Positions 1 to 5,505 of a stretch of DNA of 5,505 bases are shown here, one piece after another. The notes beneath the pieces were generated by a model, which was given only the letters and a program-made list of their open reading frames with translations, was not told the DNA's origin and searched no databases. The position numbers and the translations under genes are program-made. The DNA is from Planctomycetota bacterium (lineage in GTDB: Bacteria; Planctomycetota; PUPC01; DSUN01). The number at the start of each line of letters is the position of its first letter. The first letter of the stretch is position 1. Where the stretch lies: assembly GCA_016872875.1 (NCBI GenBank), contig VGYW01000515.1, positions 1-5,505 of the forward strand, given 5' to 3'.

Positions 1-13
1 TGAAGCTTCTGTC

Positions 14-27
14 GCCCCGTTCGGGGC
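14..27. repeat. Short GC-rich hairpin
   Basis: GCCCCG and CGGGGC flank a TT, giving a 5-6 bp GC stem with a very small loop. No T-run follows on either strand. It may be a repeat or a transcript-end structure belonging to whatever lies left of the window. One copy alone does not allow a class to be assigned. Confidence 0.35.
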
Positions 28-476
28 TGAAAGCCGAAGAAGTCTGCCGCTCATACGCGAATGCTGCCCCACCTTCGACAGCCGGCCGAGGTCCACAACC
101 TTGTCAGTGGATTCACCTACAACGAGGATCCATCGGGGGACACCATACGGGGTTACGATGAGGGGCGGATGCATGCTTGCAGGCTCTGTGGATGTGATCT
201 GGGACCCCACACCTGACTCTGGAATCGTTGTCCTGTTCTCCTCATTGCTGTGCCAGTGTTCTGGCCTCTCGCAGCGGAGGAGAGCGGGATCAAGGCGATT
301 GGCGGACTAGCGCGGGGCCACCGGGCACGGCCAGTCGGCCGAAGTGATGTTAGCACAAGCAGTTACGGCGACAAGGGGCAGGCCACGAGGCCGCCAAATC
401 CACGGGCGAGGGGATTGGCGGCCCAGTGGAGTGGTGTCGCGCGGGGCGGCGGCACTTGCGGGAGTGGCTCATTGTG

Positions 477-496
477 TCAGATGCGCATCCGTCTGA
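477..496. repeat. Minor hairpin with embedded GATGCGCATC palindrome
   Basis: TCAGATG (477-483) can pair with CGTCTGA (490-496), with one G-T wobble and a 6-base loop. The perfect 10-bp palindrome GATGCGCATC at 480-489 overlaps it. It lies just left of the larger inverted repeats and may belong to the same structured spacer, but a stem this short can arise by chance. Confidence 0.3.
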
Positions 497-510
497 GTCG
501 GGGCGCCCGC

Positions 511-554
511 CCATACCCTATCAACTGAGTGAGGGGGAAAGTGATAGAGTATGG
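511..554. repeat. Diverged second inverted repeat related to the one at 591-627 (hairpin 1)
   Basis: The arms CCATACCCTATCA (511-523) and TGATAGAGTATGG (542-554) pair at 12 of 13 positions; the only mismatch is C517 against A548. The loop is 18 bases (524-541), purine-rich on the plus strand. The left arm matches 592-604 at 10 of 13 positions and the right arm matches 614-626 at 11 of 13, so both hairpins appear to be copies of one element set 81 bp apart. Two of the differing positions are compensatory: A515-T550 against T596-A622, and C518-G547 against G599-C619. Confidence 0.8.
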
Positions 555-563
555 ACAGAATGG
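555..563. repeat. Extra half-site ACAGAATGG next to hairpin 1
   Basis: ACAGAATGG abuts the right arm of hairpin 1. The same 9 bases recur at 618-626, and their reverse complement is at 592-600. With the preceding AGTATGG (548-554) it forms a direct repeat of AG(T/A)ATGG with a 9-bp period. It could pair with 592-600, which would compete with the hairpin at 591-627. Confidence 0.7.
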
Positions 564-590
564 CGAGGATTGGCGATTCTCGCGGCTCCG

Positions 591-627
591 GCCATTCTGT
601 ATCATCCCCGTGATGATACAGAATGGC
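591..627. repeat. Perfect 16-bp inverted repeat downstream of the regulator gene (hairpin 2)
   Basis: The arm GCCATTCTGTATCATC at 591-606 is perfectly complementary to 612-627, separated by a 5-base loop (607-611, cccgt). It begins 46 nt after the stop of the response regulator, a position suited to a transcript 3' end. No T-run follows it on either strand, so it is not a classical Rho-independent terminator. It could be an RNA-stabilising or Rho-linked 3' structure, a palindromic protein site, or a member of a dispersed repeat family. The structure itself is certain; its role is unknown. Confidence 0.9.
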
Positions 628-673
628 TGGCGAGCGTAAGACATTGCGGCATATATGGTTATGGGGATTCGCG

Positions 674-3336
<2,663 letters not shown>

Positions 3337-3342
3337 GTCAGG

Positions 3343-3347
3343 TCCCT
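3343..3347 (-). promoter_or_regulatory. Probable ribosome binding site of the histidine kinase
   Basis: AGGGA on the minus strand with 6 nt to the ATG at 3336-3334. It favours this start over the upstream GTG at 3414, whose purine-rich AGGGAGG (3418-3424) is only about 3 nt from the start codon. The gap between the methylase stop and this ATG also contains a short CCCC/GGGG hairpin (3356-3366), which may be chance in GC-rich DNA. Confidence 0.45.
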
Positions 3348-3385
3348 GTTGCGTCCCCCGCAGGGGAGGGTCGTCTCGTCCGCCT

Positions 3386-5505
3386 TCACAAAAGGAGCAG
3401 TTGCTTTGGCCCACAGCCCTCCCTGGGCATCCTTGCCACGGCCTCCAGATCGCCGGGCTGGAACGTTGCTCCGGCCGCCTCCACCAGCCTCTCCAGATCA
3501 GGATAGCGGATGAAGTTCCACCCGGCTTTCCTGATGGCCTCAGCGAGGATGGGCTCCTTGAGCTTCCTGCAAAGGAATCCCTCCCTCTCCTTTGGGACGA
3601 CGATGTACCTCTTGGGGTTGAGTTGCTCAGGAATGTTGGAGCCCCTGATTACGGCCTCTGATATGCCTGTGGTGTTCTCGACCTCAAATTCGTACCTGAT
3701 TCTGCCATCATGGAGCCATAGAACATCAATCTGCCTTATTCTGTCAAGGCTCACGCTATCTTGCGGGACAAACCTGAACACGGGAATGGGGTCACACATT
3801 TTGGATAGAGGTGTGTCCTTGATCCGGAACCTCTGCTCTTGCGAGCCGACCCAGACCTTATAGCCGGCCTTCCTCCCGAGCACCGCCAAGTGGTAGATCA
3901 TGAGGTTGTGGGTGGTTTCTCTCCGGCTCTTCTGTAACTCCGGCTTGAGCATCCAATTGCCATCAGGGCTCTTGGAAGCGTATTCTTCCAGCATTGACTT
4001 GATGTCCGGGGCATCGGGCGTCAGGGCATTCGGAAATTGCATGAAGACTTCTTGAAGGACGTCATCAAGCGATGCCTTGACCCTCTTGTCTAGGACACGA
4101 AGGACGACCTTCTCAACTCTGTCGCTGAGAGAAGGTGTCGAGAAGTTAGTGAAGTCCCGGCCTCTCAGCCACCACATCTTGCCAGTCTTCTTCCCCTTTG
4201 CGTCCCTGATGTCAATGAGTTCAAATTCCTTGCCAACGTGGTCCTTGAGCACGTCCTCGATATTCCGTGCCCCGAGGGGGACATTCCTGCCGCCCTCCAG
4301 ATCCACCATGATGCCGTTGAGGATGCGCTGGAAGATGGTCGGTTCCCCTCGCTCCTCGATGATGCCCTTCGCGGCCCACACCACCTCGCGCTCATAGGTC
4401 TCGCTCTCAATCTCCCGCTCTGAGGGCGCCTTCTCGGCCTCAGGCTTCCTGAAGCGGATGTAGTAATCGCCCACTGCGGAGCCGTAGGGTTGGAGAAGGC
4501 CCTTTGCCGACGCCCTCGCAGGCGGCTGGTAGACGATCTTCTCGAGATCGAAGCCGGCCAGCACGACCGCCCTGATGATCGAGTTCCACACACCGATCTC
4601 CGTGCTGTGGAAAGTCACTGTCAGGTAACGGCCCGGCTTGAGCACTATGTACATCTCTCTGAAGGCTGACTTGAGCATCTTATGGTAGTAATCGAAGTCC
4701 TTCCCTTGCTGCCCGCTTATGGTTATCTCGTCGGCGTGGTCCAAATCCATGCCCAGCCAGGCCGCCCAAAGCGTGCTCAACTCCAAGTACTGAATGGCGC
4801 CACCGTAGGGCGGGTCGGTGAAGATGTAGTCCACTGAGTTTGGCGGAACGATCTTGGTGAGTTCAAGTGCATTCGCGGCCTCGGCGAGGATATTGGCGCA
4901 GTCCGCCAGCTCCATGGCATTCCTCGCCCTCTTCCAAGACGTCACCTGTCTGGCAGCATCCTCCTTGCCCTTCAGGAGCCCCTGTTTCCCAAGAACGGCG
5001 CTCTCGAATAGCATCCAGACATTGGATTCCATGAAAACCGGGGGAACCCAGTAGCGATGCATGGGCCAGAAAGAACTAAACAACCGTGTTGGCCGAACAG
5101 GTGTCATGCTGCTTGCGAGATGAACCATTGACGTGAAGGCGAACTTGAACGCGCTCTGCAGTTTGCTCCTGTCTATCCTCCCTATCTCGTTGAAGATCAA
5201 TGACAGTGCCCACAGGTTTCTCTTGGTGAACAGCTTATCGAGCGACTCATATTCCGGGAGATGGGTCCCTTCCTTGAATGGACTCCCATCGTACGCCAGC
5301 TTGTTTCGAGGATGCCACTTTGGTCGGAGGGTCTCTGCGTCCTTGATTCTCCGCAGATCAAGGGCGTCCGGCTCCTTTCCCATTCTAGCGCCGCAGAAGT
5401 GGCATCGAAGCATGACCTTGGCCGGCTTACTCCTCTCCCAGTGCAGGCAAGTGGCGATCACCTTCTTGCCGCACCCGGGGCACTTGGTTTCGTATAAGGC
5501 GGTAA
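3386..5505 (-). CDS. DNA methyltransferase (DPPY type) with zinc ribbon and C-terminal restriction-nuclease-like domain, 5'-partial
   Basis: Probable N6-adenine (or N4-cytosine) DNA methyltransferase using S-adenosylmethionine. Residue numbers count from the GTG codon at 5461. That GTG is unlikely to be the true start: the frame stays open to the window edge, and the preceding residues contain CPGC, which with CHFC at 20-23 completes a four-cysteine zinc ribbon. The start therefore lies outside the window. Residues 78-160 resemble the linker common in large DNA methylases. DPPY (motif IV) is at 216-219, followed by a VLKPG...VTFHS stretch at 273-286. No SAM-binding FxGxG motif follows, so motif I is presumably N-terminal, beyond the edge. 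Residues 515-600 resemble a restriction-endonuclease-like module: a conserved-looking His and GYKVWV near 518-538, IDVLW (Asp579), then EFEVENTTG (Glu591, 593, 595). A D...E-x-E pattern is seen in some PD-(D/E)XK enzymes such as BamHI. The methylase call is firm; cleavage activity is inference. Base composition is lower in GC than the neighbouring genes. Stop TGA is at 3388-3386. Confidence 0.88.
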   Translation of the reverse strand, partial: TALYETKCPGCGKKVIATCLHWERSKPAKVMLRCHFCGARMGKEPDALDLRRIKDAETLRPKWHPRNKLAYDGSPFKEGTHLPEYESLDKLFTKRNLWALSLIFNEIGRIDRSKLQSAFKFAFTSMVHLASSMTPVRPTRLFSSFWPMHRYWVPPVFMESNVWMLFESAVLGKQGLLKGKEDAARQVTSWKRARNAMELADCANILAEAANALELTKIVPPNSVDYIFTDPPYGGAIQYLELSTLWAAWLGMDLDHADEITISGQQGKDFDYYHKMLKSAFREMYIVLKPGRYLTVTFHSTEIGVWNSIIRAVVLAGFDLEKIVYQPPARASAKGLLQPYGSAVGDYYIRFRKPEAEKAPSEREIESETYEREVVWAAKGIIEERGEPTIFQRILNGIMVDLEGGRNVPLGARNIEDVLKDHVGKEFELIDIRDAKGKKTGKMWWLRGRDFTNFSTPSLSDRVEKVVLRVLDKRVKASLDDVLQEVFMQFPNALTPDAPDIKSMLEEYASKSPDGNWMLKPELQKSRRETTHNLMIYHLAVLGRKAGYKVWVGSQEQRFRIKDTPLSKMCDPIPVFRFVPQDSVSLDRIRQIDVLWLHDGRIRYEFEVENTTGISEAVIRGSNIPEQLNPKRYIVVPKEREGFLCRKLKEPILAEAIRKAGWNFIRYPDLERLVEAAGATFQPGDLEAVARMPREGCGPKQLLLL

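Larger units (their letters stand above)
1..510. other. Spacer with no supported gene
   Basis: I see no gene that I can defend here. Two frames are open to the left edge: on the plus strand from about 2 to a TAG at 307-309, and on the minus strand from a stop near 307 down to 1, with a first ATG at 174-172. Neither has a convincing ribosome binding site, a recognisable motif or a decisive codon bias, and they overlap on opposite strands, so at most one could be real. The heptamer ATTGGCG recurs at about 298, 414 and 570, without clear meaning. No tRNA, rRNA or insertion-sequence end is visible. The spacer probably separates the two-component operon from a gene outside the window. Confidence 0.5.

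Noticed and set aside
11..34. Resemblance to a type I CRISPR repeat (gtcgcccc...ggggc...gaaag)
   Set aside because: Only one copy exists, there is no spacer-repeat periodicity and no cas gene is in view.
1..174. Minus-strand open frame running off the left edge, first ATG at 174-172
   Set aside because: No ribosome binding site or recognisable motif, an overlapping plus-strand frame is equally open, and a GC hairpin lies inside it. It could only be settled with sequence beyond the edge.
591..627. Rho-independent terminator call for the perfect inverted repeat
   Set aside because: No T-run follows on either strand and the stem is not especially GC-rich, so the sequence does not support a standard terminator.
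3388..3400. CSFC resembling the ClpX zinc-binding domain
   Set aside because: There is only one Cys pair, it lies in the doubtful N-terminal extension of the kinase, and nothing else is ClpX-like.
3337..3470. Sigma-54 promoter (-24/-12) in front of the kinase
   Set aside because: By eye the candidate TGGC...TGC matches here have the wrong GG-to-GC spacing; I also found none in 1-673.

Overview
The window comes from a GC-rich bacterial genome. All three supported genes lie on the minus strand, so they read right to left. A soluble PAS histidine kinase is paired with a sigma-54-dependent NtrC-type regulator, and this pair is GC-rich (45 of 60 bases are G or C at 1681-1740). The kind of system fits Planctomycetota, Acidobacteriota, Myxococcota or another deltaproteobacterial-type lineage. 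Nothing in the window fixes the phylum, and no rRNA, tRNA or ribosomal-protein gene is present.

Layout in order of transcription. (1) 5505-3386: a DNA methyltransferase gene, cut at its 5' end by the window edge. It shows a split zinc ribbon, a DPPY catalytic motif and a C-terminal domain that looks like a restriction nuclease with a D...E-x-E signature. It is less GC-rich than the rest (28 of 60 at 3661-3720) and looks like a defence or modification gene, possibly acquired. (2) 3336-2035: a cytoplasmic PAS-HisKA-HATPase sensor kinase. (3) 2038-674: its response regulator with receiver, AAA+ and Fis-type HTH domains. The kinase stop and regulator start overlap in an ATGA. (4) 673-1: no gene that I can support. 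This spacer holds two related inverted repeats at 511-554 and 591-627, a further half-site at 555-563, and a small GC hairpin at 14-27.

How they work together. The kinase and regulator are almost certainly one two-component system. The kinase should phosphorylate Asp55 of the regulator, which would then oligomerise and activate sigma-54 promoters. The signal and the target genes are not visible. The methyltransferase gene lies directly upstream in the same direction, with only about 50 bases between its stop and the preferred kinase start, so read-through is possible. A functional link between methylation or defence and the two-component system is only an inference.

The least expected signal is the pair of 13-bp-arm inverted repeats downstream of the regulator. 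They are diverged copies of each other, and two of the changed positions are compensatory. This suggests that the symmetry itself is maintained, either as an RNA structure or as tandem palindromic protein sites.
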